Positions 1 through 7,698 of a stretch of 64,000 bases of DNA are shown here, one piece after another. The DNA is taken from positions 124,001-188,000 of the forward strand of contig CACJCN010000002.1 of assembly GCA_902591925.1 (NCBI GenBank), read 5' to 3'. This DNA is from an uncultured SAR86 cluster bacterium. GTDB taxonomy: Bacteria > Pseudomonadota > Gammaproteobacteria > Magnimaribacterales > D2472. A program made the position numbers and the translations under genes. The first letter of the stretch is position 1. The number at the start of each line of letters is the position of its first letter. A model generated the notes under the pieces. That model was not told the origin of the DNA and did not search any database. It saw only the letters and a program-made list of their open reading frames with translations.

Positions 1-411
1 ACCCTCAACAACAAGACCATCAACACCAGCATTTGCTGCTTTAATCGCACCATCAAGACTAGGGACAGCATGATATACAGTTATTCCTGCATCTTTCAAT
101 ATACCAACATATTTTGTAGGATCACCAGCAGAAGTTGTTACAAATTTAATACCCGACTCGACACAAAAATTAACCATTGAGTCATCTTTTAAAAATAATA
201 AAGGTAAATTAACACCAAATGGTTTATTAGTTAGTTCTGACATCATTTGAATTTCTTTTTTACAATTATCGATTTCGCCAGATGAAGTTTCTATTATTCC
301 CATCCCACCTGCTTCACATACTGCTGAGGCAAGTTGGCTTCTTGCAATCCAACCCATTGGAGCTTGTATAATTGGATATTTAGATCCTGTATGTGCAGTA
401 ACTCTATTCAT
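1..411 (-). CDS. Nitronate monooxygenase family protein, N-terminal part (runs off window)
   Basis: This is a 137-codon open frame on the minus strand, starting at the ATG at 411-409 and open to the window edge, so the C-terminal part is missing. The start reads as the FMN-binding TIM barrel of nitronate monooxygenases (2-nitropropane dioxygenases): a YPIIQAPMGWIA stretch near residue 12, an EAGGMGIIE segment, a KPFGVNLPL strand and a second GVDGLVVEG strand at the cut end. Family members oxidise alkyl nitronates with FMN and O2, and some relatives are FabK-type enoyl reductases, so the exact substrate is not settled. It sits 22 bases upstream of the 3' end of the haloalkane dehalogenase gene but is read as the downstream gene on the same strand, so both could share a transcript. 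Confidence 0.8.
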   Translation of the reverse strand, partial: MNRVTAHTGSKYPIIQAPMGWIARSQLASAVCEAGGMGIIETSSGEIDNCKKEIQMMSELTNKPFGVNLPLLFLKDDSMVNFCVESGIKFVTTSAGDPTKYVGILKDAGITVYHAVPSLDGAIKAANAGVDGLVVEG

Positions 412-432
412 TAAGTAATTGTATATTTAAAT

Positions 433-1557
433 TTATAAAATAAAATTCTTATCTAGAACTTTCTTTTCAACAGTAAATCCCTCAGGCTTTTCATTAATAA
501 AATCTATTATTAATTGAGCATATTCAGGTCCTGCTTCTTCTTGTACAAAATGTCCAGGACCACTTATGACAATTTCTTGTGCGGTAGGTATTCTTTTTAA
601 AAGCTCAACTAATTCAGGATTATTACCAGTAACAGGGTCATTATCTGAATTGGCGATTAAGAAAGGTTTGTTCCATTTTTCAAGTACATCTCTGTATGCC
701 ATTTCATTTTTTCTAATTTCGCTTGGAATTAAATATGGAAAAATCTGTGCTCCTGCTTTAAATGAAGCATTTGGATATGGAGCTTCGTAAGCAAGTCTTT
801 CTTCATCAGTTACTGACCCAAGAATCTGCATAATTCCACCAACATCAATATTATCTGTATAAGTTGAGTATCGAATCCAATTTGTAAAACCATCACCACC
901 AATAAATTCTTCCCAAGTTGCTGGTCCTTGAAGCCATATCATAAATTTAAATATTGGCCATATTATGTAGCCTCTCAAGTCATTCAAAAAACCTCTTCCA
1001 GTTGCTGGCAAACTTGTATTGGTTGCAATAACTCTATCGAATCTATTTGGTTCTTCTGCTAATACTCGAAATCCAACTGGTCCACCCCAATCATGAAAAT
1101 GTGCGGTAATATTTTTTAAATCAAGTTCTACAATTAATTGAGTCATCTTTTCAACATGCATTAGATGTGAATAATCATCTGTTGATATATATTTATCAGA
1201 TTTACCAAATCCAACCATATCTGGCGCAATAACTCTAAATCCTTCGTTTACAAGAGTTGGTATCATTTTTCTAAATAAATAACTCCATGTAGGTTCGCCA
1301 TGAAGTAAATAAACAATCTGTCCATCTTTAGGTCCCTCGTCAATATAATGAATCCTTGTATCACCAATTGTTAAATAATTAGGTGTGAACGGATAATCTT
1401 TTAAGTCTTCAAATCGTTTATCAGGTGTTCTTAATATTCCAGGAGAAACTAAATTGAATCTCTCATAATTAATAGATGGTTCAGAGTTTCGAATGAATTG
1501 GAATAGTCCAGTAGATATAATAAGAATAAAAAATAAAATTGAAAAAACTTTATTCAT
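433..1557 (-). CDS. Haloalkane dehalogenase-like alpha/beta hydrolase, membrane-anchored
   Basis: A 374-residue alpha/beta hydrolase of the haloalkane dehalogenase type, which hydrolyses carbon-halogen bonds through an aspartyl-ester intermediate. The oxyanion and first halide-binding segment HGEPTW lies at residues 86-91. The nucleophile motif HDWGG gives Asp156 followed by Trp157, an acid Asp lies at 305-307 and the base His is 336; Asp rather than Ser as nucleophile separates it from ordinary esterases. Residues 4-21 form a hydrophobic segment, so it is probably exported or anchored in the inner membrane, which is unusual for this family. I chose the ATG at 1557 because GGAG lies seven bases before it; the frame stays open upstream but that stretch would overlap the divergent promoter. 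It is divergent from the catabolic operon that starts at 1625. Substrate unknown; epoxide hydrolase or fluoroacetate dehalogenase activity is less likely. Confidence 0.8.
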   Translation of the reverse strand: MNKVFSILFFILIISTGLFQFIRNSEPSINYERFNLVSPGILRTPDKRFEDLKDYPFTPNYLTIGDTRIHYIDEGPKDGQIVYLLHGEPTWSYLFRKMIPTLVNEGFRVIAPDMVGFGKSDKYISTDDYSHLMHVEKMTQLIVELDLKNITAHFHDWGGPVGFRVLAEEPNRFDRVIATNTSLPATGRGFLNDLRGYIIWPIFKFMIWLQGPATWEEFIGGDGFTNWIRYSTYTDNIDVGGIMQILGSVTDEERLAYEAPYPNASFKAGAQIFPYLIPSEIRKNEMAYRDVLEKWNKPFLIANSDNDPVTGNNPELVELLKRIPTAQEIVISGPGHFVQEEAGPEYAQLIIDFINEKPEGFTVEKKVLDKNFIL

Positions 1558-1592
1558 CAGCATTCTCCAGTAATATACTAAAAGATAATATA

Positions 1593-1611
1593 TTGACGTA
1601 ATATATGTCAA
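1593..1611. promoter_or_regulatory. Inverted repeat TTGAC-N9-GTCAA between divergent genes (candidate operator/promoter)
   Basis: The 67-base gap between the two divergent units contains TTGAC at 1593-1597 and its complement GTCAA at 1607-1611. Read on the minus strand, the right arm gives a perfect -35 hexamer TTGACA for the dehalogenase gene, with a TATTAT box 15 bases further on. The dyad therefore could be an operator for a TetR- or MarR-like repressor or just promoter sequence; no regulator gene is next to it. Confidence 0.3.
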
Positions 1612-1624
1612 AGGTGTTTTAGTT

Positions 1625-2026
1625 ATGAAAGTTGAAAACAAAGTTATGCCCAACGAAGCTCAAATAAATGGTTTCTTAGAAAATTCTGAAATTGGGCCTA
1701 TATCAATGGTGAATTTGCTTAAATATAAAGATAAAGCTAAATATGATGATGGTCGTGATACTAATCTGACCGGAGAAGAGGCATATGGTCTTTATGCTGC
1801 TGAAGTAATAAATTTAGTTGAAAAGTATGGTGGTGAATTTATTTTTGCAGGTAAAGTTAGTAGATTAATGTTAGGTGAAGTTGAAGATTTATGGGATTCT
1901 GTTGCAATTGCTAAGTATCCAAATAGAAAAGCAATGTTTGATATGACAATGGATCCAGAATATCAAAAGATTCATATTCATAGAGATGCAGGACTAGAGG
2001 GTCAGCTCAATATAGAAACAATCTAA
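1625..2026 (+). CDS. DUF1330 family protein
   Basis: A 133-residue soluble protein of the DUF1330 type, a small dimeric alpha/beta-barrel fold related to ABM-type monooxygenases. The family pattern is visible as ISMVNLLKYK near residue 26, a YGLYAAEV helix around residue 57, and an AIAKYPNRKAMFDM strand-helix near residue 98. No cofactor or catalytic residue can be named. It is the first gene of an eight-gene plus-strand operon, with only four bases before the metallo-beta-lactamase-fold gene. In such operons this fold often acts on small reactive intermediates, but that is inference. Confidence 0.7.
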   Translation: MKVENKVMPNEAQINGFLENSEIGPISMVNLLKYKDKAKYDDGRDTNLTGEEAYGLYAAEVINLVEKYGGEFIFAGKVSRLMLGEVEDLWDSVAIAKYPNRKAMFDMTMDPEYQKIHIHRDAGLEGQLNIETI

Positions 2027-2030
2027 AAAT

Positions 2031-3083
2031 ATGAAAAAAATATTAATTATTATAAGCTTTTTGGTTTCTATATTTATTATTGGTCTTGTATCATTAAACT
2101 CTCATTCAATTCAAGACAGAATTTTAAATATTGGTATAAAAAATATTCTTTTTAGTGCAGAACCTTTTCTTGATAAAGAAGATACGTTAAAAGTTGTTAT
2201 TTGTGGTTCACGATCCCCTCTACCTTCTCCAGGACGAGCTGAATCTTGTGTGCTCGTAGAAGCTGGTGATGACATTTATATTTTTGATATCGGTAATGGA
2301 AGTGTTAATAACCTTACTCAATACCAATTGCCATGGCAAAATGTAAAGGCAGTTTTAATAACACATATGCATTCAGATCATATGGCGGACTTGCCAGATG
2401 CACATCTTCAATCTTGGATTCAAGGGAGAACTGCACCATTAAAAGTTTATGGACCAGAGGGAATAAATCTTATTACTAAAGGTTTTGAGCTAGCATACTC
2501 ACCGGATTATCAATATAGGAATGAACATCATGGAGATGAAATGTTACCAATGAGTATTGCAGGGTTTAATGCGATCCAAATTATGGACAATCAATTAATT
2601 CCAAATGATACTCCTGGATTAGAAATATTACCTTTTGTAGTTGATCATTATCCTGTTAATTCGTCATTCGGTTTTAAAGTATCTTATAAGGGAAGAACAG
2701 TTGTTATAAGTGGAGACACTATTCATGATGGAAGTGTTCAAAAATATTCTAAGGATGTTGATCTTCTTGTGCATTCGGCTATATCAATAGATATTGTTGA
2801 AAGAATGAGAAAACTCGCCCCAATACCCCAATTGGACAAAATACTTCTTGATATACAGGATTATCACACGAGCATAAAGGAAGCAGGTGAAATTGCAAGA
2901 GATGCGGATGTAAAACATCTACTCATTTATCATTCCATACCAACACCTCGAAATACTTTAATGGAAAGAGTATTTTTTAGACCTATTGAAGGCATATTTG
3001 ATGACTATACTCTTTCAGACGATGGAACTAGAGTTGTTATGCCTGTAGGTAATAATGAAATTATTATTGATAAAATAAATTAA
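2031..3083 (+). CDS. Metallo-beta-lactamase-fold hydrolase, RNase Z/AtsA-like, exported
   Basis: A 350-residue zinc hydrolase with the metallo-beta-lactamase fold. The zinc-site signature HMHSDH spans residues 112-117, later metal ligands are visible as VVDHYP, SGDTIHDG and YHSIP, and the N-terminal CGSRSPLPSPGRAESCVLVE resembles the RNase Z/AtsA (arylsulfatase) branch. Residues 1-22 are a hydrophobic signal or anchor, so the enzyme should act in the periplasm. That argues against tRNA processing and for an esterase, lactonase or arylsulfatase-like role on a small molecule. It is the second gene of the operon and its stop codon shares one base with the next ATG. The actual substrate cannot be deduced. 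Confidence 0.75.
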   Translation: MKKILIIISFLVSIFIIGLVSLNSHSIQDRILNIGIKNILFSAEPFLDKEDTLKVVICGSRSPLPSPGRAESCVLVEAGDDIYIFDIGNGSVNNLTQYQLPWQNVKAVLITHMHSDHMADLPDAHLQSWIQGRTAPLKVYGPEGINLITKGFELAYSPDYQYRNEHHGDEMLPMSIAGFNAIQIMDNQLIPNDTPGLEILPFVVDHYPVNSSFGFKVSYKGRTVVISGDTIHDGSVQKYSKDVDLLVHSAISIDIVERMRKLAPIPQLDKILLDIQDYHTSIKEAGEIARDADVKHLLIYHSIPTPRNTLMERVFFRPIEGIFDDYTLSDDGTRVVMPVGNNEIIIDKIN

Positions 3084-3541
3084 TGGCACTTTTTCCTAAT
3101 AAATTAAATGATGATTACAAAGGTTCTAAATTTGCGATATATGGTCTTTATCCTATTTTTGCTTTGTATATATTTAGATCACTTGTACATTTCCTTTCAG
3201 AAAATGCTGGTCTTGTTGGAATTGCAACAATAAAAGAACTTCCAATTATAGATACTATAGATCCGAATAACTTAGTTTATTTATTTGCATCGCTTTGGGG
3301 AGCTACACAGGCATCATTAACATTAGTTTTATTAATTTTATTTATTAAATATAAAAGCCTCGTACCGTTAATATATATGATATGTCTCTTAGATCATTGC
3401 TTTAGATTAATTTCAGGTTCACTTCACCCTTTAACCGATGATTACTATATAAACACACCTCCAGGGGTAATTGGGAATATACCAATATTAATATACTTTA
3501 TGATAATGTTTTATTTGTCATTAAAAAAAGGAAGCACATAA
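3083..3541 (+). CDS. Four-helix membrane protein of unknown function
   Basis: A 152-residue integral membrane protein with about four hydrophobic segments (roughly residues 17-38, 65-88, 92-112 and 130-147). I do not recognise the family. Its ATG overlaps the upstream stop as TAATG, so translation is coupled to the metallo-hydrolase. It ends two bases before the next gene, so it belongs to the same operon. Between helices 3 and 4 it carries His, Asp and Tyr residues (LLDHCFR and LHPLTDDYY) that could face a binding site; whether it is an enzyme, carrier or helper for the exported hydrolase is open. Confidence 0.6.
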   Translation: MALFPNKLNDDYKGSKFAIYGLYPIFALYIFRSLVHFLSENAGLVGIATIKELPIIDTIDPNNLVYLFASLWGATQASLTLVLLILFIKYKSLVPLIYMICLLDHCFRLISGSLHPLTDDYYINTPPGVIGNIPILIYFMIMFYLSLKKGST

Positions 3542-3542
3542 T

Positions 3543-4187
3543 ATGATTGATTTTTATTTTTCATACAGAAGTCCTTATTCATATTTAATTCTTCCAAGAA
3601 TGCTTAAACTTAAGAATGAATATAAATTGGATATAAATTTTAAAATCGTTTATCCCATAGCTATAAGAATGCCTGAATGGTTTGATAACAAAAATATATT
3701 TTTCTTTATTCCATTCATAAGAGACTTTAAGAAAAAAGCAAAAAAATTAAATATGCCATTAAATATGCCGATAAAACCTGATCCAATCAGACAGAATACA
3801 TTAACTGGAAAAATAGCTGATCATCAACCTTATATATTTGATGTTTGCCATATCGGCCAGTTAATGTGTAATAGAGGTAAAGGAATAGAGTTTGCATATG
3901 AATTATCAACCTTGATATGGAGCGTTAAGAACTGGAATTCAGAAGATAAATTAAAAGATCTGCTAGCTGATTTTGGAGAAGATTTAGGTGAAGTCAGGGA
4001 ATCAATAAAATCAAATGAAGAGAGTTTAATTGAGGAAATTGAAATGAATCAATTAGATCAAAAAAAAGCTGGCCATCATGGAGTTCCTTTGAATGTATAT
4101 AAAGGAAAGTATTATTTTGGACAGGACGATCCATTTGAAGAATTAATCAAAGAATTAATAAACGATGGAGTGATTAAAGATTTTTAA
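3543..4187 (+). CDS. 2-hydroxychromene-2-carboxylate isomerase-like, DsbA-fold glutathione enzyme
   Basis: A 214-residue member of the kappa-class GST/DsbA-like family that includes 2-hydroxychromene-2-carboxylate isomerase of naphthalene degradation. The start motif FYFSYRSPYSYL carries the Ser-Pro pair (Ser10-Pro11) that replaces the redox CXXC of DsbA and contacts glutathione. A GVPLNVYKGKYYFGQDDP stretch near the C-terminus is the usual cis-Pro and capping region. Family members catalyse glutathione-dependent isomerisation of aromatic-ring cleavage products. The sequence diverges enough that the substrate is uncertain. Its stop overlaps the ATG of the second dehalogenase (TAATG), and two to three further glutathione-fold proteins follow, so a glutathione-dependent pathway is a fair inference. 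Confidence 0.75.
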   Translation: MIDFYFSYRSPYSYLILPRMLKLKNEYKLDINFKIVYPIAIRMPEWFDNKNIFFFIPFIRDFKKKAKKLNMPLNMPIKPDPIRQNTLTGKIADHQPYIFDVCHIGQLMCNRGKGIEFAYELSTLIWSVKNWNSEDKLKDLLADFGEDLGEVRESIKSNEESLIEEIEMNQLDQKKAGHHGVPLNVYKGKYYFGQDDPFEELIKELINDGVIKDF

Positions 4188-5248
4188 TGAAGGTACTGAG
4201 AACTCCTGATAAGTATTTCGCAAATATTAAAGGTTTCCCATTCGATCCAATATACACAGATATTTTTGCAGATGATGGAACTGAAATAAGAATACATCAT
4301 ATCGATGAAGGTCCATCGGATGGTCCAATTTTATTAGCGATGCACGGCCAACCAGTTTGGAGTTATTTATACTCTAAAATGATACCTATCCTTAATGATT
4401 CTGGAATAAGAGTAATCGCACCCGATTTAGTTGGATATGGTAAGTCAGATAAGCCAGCCTCAAGAAATGATTATAGTTACCAGAATCAAGTTGATTGGAT
4501 GAATCAATGGTTAGTAAAAAATAATTTAAATGATTTAATATTTTTTGGTCAAGATTGGGGTGGATTAATCGGCCTTAGAATGATTGTTGATAACCCAGAT
4601 AGATTTACAAAAATATCTATGGGTAATACCGGATTACCCTATATGCCAAATACTCCAAAGGCTGTGATCGATGAAGTGCATGAATTTAGGAAATCAAATA
4701 TAAAACTTACTCCGCTTAACATGTTTAAAGAAGTAAGGAAGATGGATTCTGGTAAAACACATCCCGCATTAAAATTTATGTATTGGCAAAAATTTTGTTG
4801 GGATACAAAAAATCTTCCTGTTGGATTATTGAACTCAGCGATGATGGAAAAAATACCAAATAATCAAATTAGAAATCATTATTTTTTTCATAGATTAGGA
4901 TTATCTAAAATATCACCCTATATGAGTGATTTAATGAAAGCATATGAGGCCCCTTTCCCATCTCCTAAATATAAAATGGGATGCAGAGCTATGCCAAGTC
5001 ATGTACCAATAATTCCAGATAAATCTTTAGATGCCCAAAAAAAAGCAAGAGAATTCTATAATAAAACTAATAAACCATTTTTATCTGTTTTTGCTGGTAA
5101 TGATCCTGTAACTAATGATATGGAAAAAGATGTATTGAGAATTGTACCAAATGCCATAAAAGCTAAAAATATTGGTGGTGGCCATTTTTTTCAATGGACT
5201 AAACCAAAAGAATTATCTAAAGTATTAATTGATTTTATAAAGGATTAA
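4187..5248 (+). CDS. Haloalkane dehalogenase, subfamily I-like
   Basis: A 353-residue cytoplasmic alpha/beta hydrolase with the haloalkane dehalogenase set. HGQPVW lies at residues 53-58 (oxyanion and halide binding), GQDWGG gives nucleophile Asp123 plus Trp124, the acid Asp is 306 in GNDPVT, and the base His is 333 in GGGHFF. A conserved AYEAPFP stretch near 253 matches the loop typical of subfamily I. Unlike the paralogue at 433-1557 it has no signal or membrane segment. The pair therefore places one dehalogenase inside the cell and one at or outside the membrane. It is translationally coupled to the isomerase before it and lies three bases from a GST gene. Fluoroacetate dehalogenase or epoxide hydrolase is the main alternative. 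Confidence 0.85.
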   Translation: MKVLRTPDKYFANIKGFPFDPIYTDIFADDGTEIRIHHIDEGPSDGPILLAMHGQPVWSYLYSKMIPILNDSGIRVIAPDLVGYGKSDKPASRNDYSYQNQVDWMNQWLVKNNLNDLIFFGQDWGGLIGLRMIVDNPDRFTKISMGNTGLPYMPNTPKAVIDEVHEFRKSNIKLTPLNMFKEVRKMDSGKTHPALKFMYWQKFCWDTKNLPVGLLNSAMMEKIPNNQIRNHYFFHRLGLSKISPYMSDLMKAYEAPFPSPKYKMGCRAMPSHVPIIPDKSLDAQKKAREFYNKTNKPFLSVFAGNDPVTNDMEKDVLRIVPNAIKAKNIGGGHFFQWTKPKELSKVLIDFIKD

Positions 5249-5250
5249 AA

Positions 5251-5937
5251 ATGATTGAATTATATACAGCACCAACTCCAAACGGTCACAAAGTTTCATG
5301 CACCCTCGAAGCATTGGGTATGGATTATAAAGCAATACTTGTTAATCTTTCTGAAGGTGAACAAAAGAAACCTGATTTTTTAAAAATTAGTCCCAATGGA
5401 AGAATTCCTGCAATTGTGGATACATCTAATAATTTATCTATTTTTGAATCTGGAGCAATAATGATTTACTTGGCTGATAAAGCAAATAAATTGATCTCAA
5501 AAAATCCTAAGAAAAGAGCAAAAGTTTTAGAATGGCTCATGTTTCAAATGGGTGGAGTTGGTCCCATGATGGGACAGGCAAATGTATTTTTTAGGTATTT
5601 TCCTGAAAAAATACAACCTGCTATTGATAGATATCAAAATGAATCAAGAAGATTGTTTGAAGTACTTGATACACATCTAAAAGATAATGAATGGCTTGCA
5701 GATGAATACTCAATAGCTGATATTGCAAATTGGTGTTGGGTAAGAACACATAAATGGTCTGGTGTTTCAACTGATGAATTAGAAAACTTGGAGAGATGGA
5801 AGGATGCTATGTATGAGCAACCTGGGATGCTTGAAGGTATAAAAGTGCCAATTGAAATTAAAATAGATAAAAATCTTGACGATGAGGAAAAAACAAAAGA
5901 ATTTATTAAAAATGCGCAAAAAATGGTAAAAAAATAA
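5251..5937 (+). CDS. Glutathione S-transferase, YghU/YfcG-like (Nu class)
   Basis: A 228-residue GST. The N-terminal thioredoxin-like domain shows TPNGHKVS at residues 8-16, the cis-proline in NGRIPAI (Pro53) and the glutathione gamma-glutamyl anchor Glu66-Ser67 in FESGAI. The C-terminal helical domain includes [12 protein letters not shown] around residue 150. The PNG-H-K-V start and the PNGRIPAI segment are typical of the E. coli YfcG/YghU group, which has disulfide-bond reductase activity with glutathione. It lies in the dehalogenase operon, three bases after the dehalogenase stop. Likely jobs are conjugation or reductive removal of halide or peroxide products; specificity is not visible. 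Confidence 0.85.
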   Translation: MIELYTAPTPNGHKVSCTLEALGMDYKAILVNLSEGEQKKPDFLKISPNGRIPAIVDTSNNLSIFESGAIMIYLADKANKLISKNPKKRAKVLEWLMFQMGGVGPMMGQANVFFRYFPEKIQPAIDRYQNESRRLFEVLDTHLKDNEWLADEYSIADIANWCWVRTHKWSGVSTDELENLERWKDAMYEQPGMLEGIKVPIEIKIDKNLDDEEKTKEFIKNAQKMVKK

Positions 5938-5946
5938 GGAGTAACT

Positions 5947-6582
5947 ATGATAAAACTATATTTAACACCTGGAACAAGAGCTGGTCGAGTTGCATGGCTT
6001 CTCGAAGAGCTTAAAATTGAATATGACATAGAGGTGCTGCCTTTTACAAAAGAAGGCCTAAAATCTCCAGAACACAGATCCAGGCATGCTTTAGGTAGAG
6101 TTCCAGTTATAGAAGATGGAGATATTTCAATATTTGAATCTGGGGCCATTATTCAATACATACTTGATAAATATGGTAACGGTAGACTCAAACCTGATAT
6201 AAATTCTGATGAATATCCATATTATCTTCAATGGTTTCATTTCTGTGAGGGAATGGTTATGCCTCCAATGAATCAAATTGTAGTTCAAACAGTATTGCTA
6301 CCACCTGATAGAAGAGATGAAACAGTTTTAAATCAAGCTAAAAATTTACTTTCAAAATCATTATCACCAGTAAATGATTTTTTAGATGGTAAAGATTACT
6401 TGATTGGTGAATTTTCAGCAGCTGATTGTATGTTAGGACATTCTTGTTATATGGCAAACAGATTGGGTTGTGTAAATGATGAAATGGCTAATGTTAAAAA
6501 ATATGTTTCTAATATTGAAGCTAGAGGAGCATTTCAAAAAGCAATTAAACTTGGTGAAGAGGCTGGTAATCCCATAGGATAG
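5947..6582 (+). CDS. Glutathione S-transferase
   Basis: A 211-residue cytosolic GST, with the thioredoxin-like half showing TPGTRAGRVAWLLEEL at the start, the cis-Pro in GRVPVIE (Pro53) and the anchor Glu64-Ser65 in FESGAI. An all-helical second half contains FSAADCMLGH, the usual N-capping box region. It resembles bacterial GSTs of the GstA/maleylacetoacetate isomerase-like groups rather than the YfcG group of its neighbour. A clear AGGAG-type ribosome site (AAGGAGTAACT) precedes the ATG. It follows the previous GST by nine bases and is six bases before the next gene. Two dissimilar GSTs side by side suggests division of labour rather than recent duplication. Confidence 0.85.
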   Translation: MIKLYLTPGTRAGRVAWLLEELKIEYDIEVLPFTKEGLKSPEHRSRHALGRVPVIEDGDISIFESGAIIQYILDKYGNGRLKPDINSDEYPYYLQWFHFCEGMVMPPMNQIVVQTVLLPPDRRDETVLNQAKNLLSKSLSPVNDFLDGKDYLIGEFSAADCMLGHSCYMANRLGCVNDEMANVKKYVSNIEARGAFQKAIKLGEEAGNPIG

Positions 6583-6588
6583 AATATA

Positions 6589-7698
6589 ATGACAGATCCT
6601 ATAAAAGTATTTGGAAATGTAGGATCTCCGTATACACAAAAAATGCTATCTCTTCTTAGGTATAGAAATATTCCTTATTTAGTTTCGTGGGGAGATGTAG
6701 TTCAGAATTTATCTTTTCTTAATATTGAGCCTCCCAAGCCTGTTTTATTACCCACCATGGTGTTTAAAGATGATAAAGGTTTAGATATTTGTAGAACTGA
6801 TACAACACCAATAATAAGATATCTAGAAGAGTTATATAAAGAAAAATCTGTAATACCTCCCTCACCTATTTTAAGTTTTCTCAATTACTTGCTAGAAGAT
6901 TTTGCAGATGAGTGGACAACAAAATATATGTTTCATTACAGGTGGTATTTTAATGAGGATGCAGATAATGCAAAAAAAATGTTAGTACTTCAACATAAAA
7001 TAGATATAGATGACGAATCTATGAATCAATTTGGTGACATTATTTCAGATAGACAAATTAATAGATTATGGGTTGTTGGTTCAAATGATGATACAGCAAA
7101 ACTCATTGATCAAAGCTATAAAAGATACTTATCATTGATGGAAAATCATCTTAAATTTTTACCATTCATGTTTGGACAGCGGCCTTCATCATCTGATTTT
7201 GGTTTATATGGTCAACTTACCCAACTAGTTGGATTTGATCCAACACCCAGAAATATCGCATATAAGCAATCACCAAGAACAGTTTCATGGGTAAATATAA
7301 TGTCAGATTTGTCAGGTTTACATGATAGTGGAGGAATTGGTGAGTTTTTTGGAGTTAAATCTAACGAAGTAAAAAATAAAAATAAATTAAACTACTTTAA
7401 AGATCATAATTATGGATGGCTTGATATAGATAACATTCCTAATTCACTAATTGAAATATTTAATGAGGTTGGAAAAGTTTATATTCCATGTCTAATTGCT
7501 AACGCAAATGCTTATGAAAACGGTGATGAGGTTTGGGAAACATCGATAGATGGAGAAATTTGGAAACAAAAAACATTCCCATATCAAGTAAAGTGTCTAA
7601 ATTGGATCAAAGAAGAATTCAATAAATTAAAAAAACAGGATAAAAATATTATTTTAGATTTACTATCAGATACTGGATGTAATGAAATTTTAAGTTAA
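6589..7698 (+). CDS. GST-fold protein with long C-terminal extension
   Basis: A 369-residue protein, much longer than a normal GST of about 210. Residues 5-90 form a thioredoxin-like GST N-domain (VFGNVGSPYTQKMLSLL start, a LLPTMVF cis-Pro strand and a CRTDTTPIIRYLEE helix start in which Thr-Asp replaces Glu-Ser). Residues 100-250 look like the helical GST C-domain with RPSSSDFGLYGQL as its capping box. The last roughly 110 residues (from about 260) are extra and unrecognised. The same layout occurs in other marine proteobacterial GST-like proteins, as I recall. It closes the operon and its 3' end overlaps the convergent ceramidase-family gene by nine bases. The reaction is unknown. Confidence 0.7.
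   Translation: MTDPIKVFGNVGSPYTQKMLSLLRYRNIPYLVSWGDVVQNLSFLNIEPPKPVLLPTMVFKDDKGLDICRTDTTPIIRYLEELYKEKSVIPPSPILSFLNYLLEDFADEWTTKYMFHYRWYFNEDADNAKKMLVLQHKIDIDDESMNQFGDIISDRQINRLWVVGSNDDTAKLIDQSYKRYLSLMENHLKFLPFMFGQRPSSSDFGLYGQLTQLVGFDPTPRNIAYKQSPRTVSWVNIMSDLSGLHDSGGIGEFFGVKSNEVKNKNKLNYFKDHNYGWLDIDNIPNSLIEIFNEVGKVYIPCLIANANAYENGDEVWETSIDGEIWKQKTFPYQVKCLNWIKEEFNKLKKQDKNIILDLLSDTGCNEILS

Noticed and set aside
1558-1653. Longer start for the first haloalkane dehalogenase, overlapping the divergent gene
   Set aside because: It would run through the promoter region and the first codons of the DUF1330 gene; GGAG lies seven bases before the ATG at 1557.
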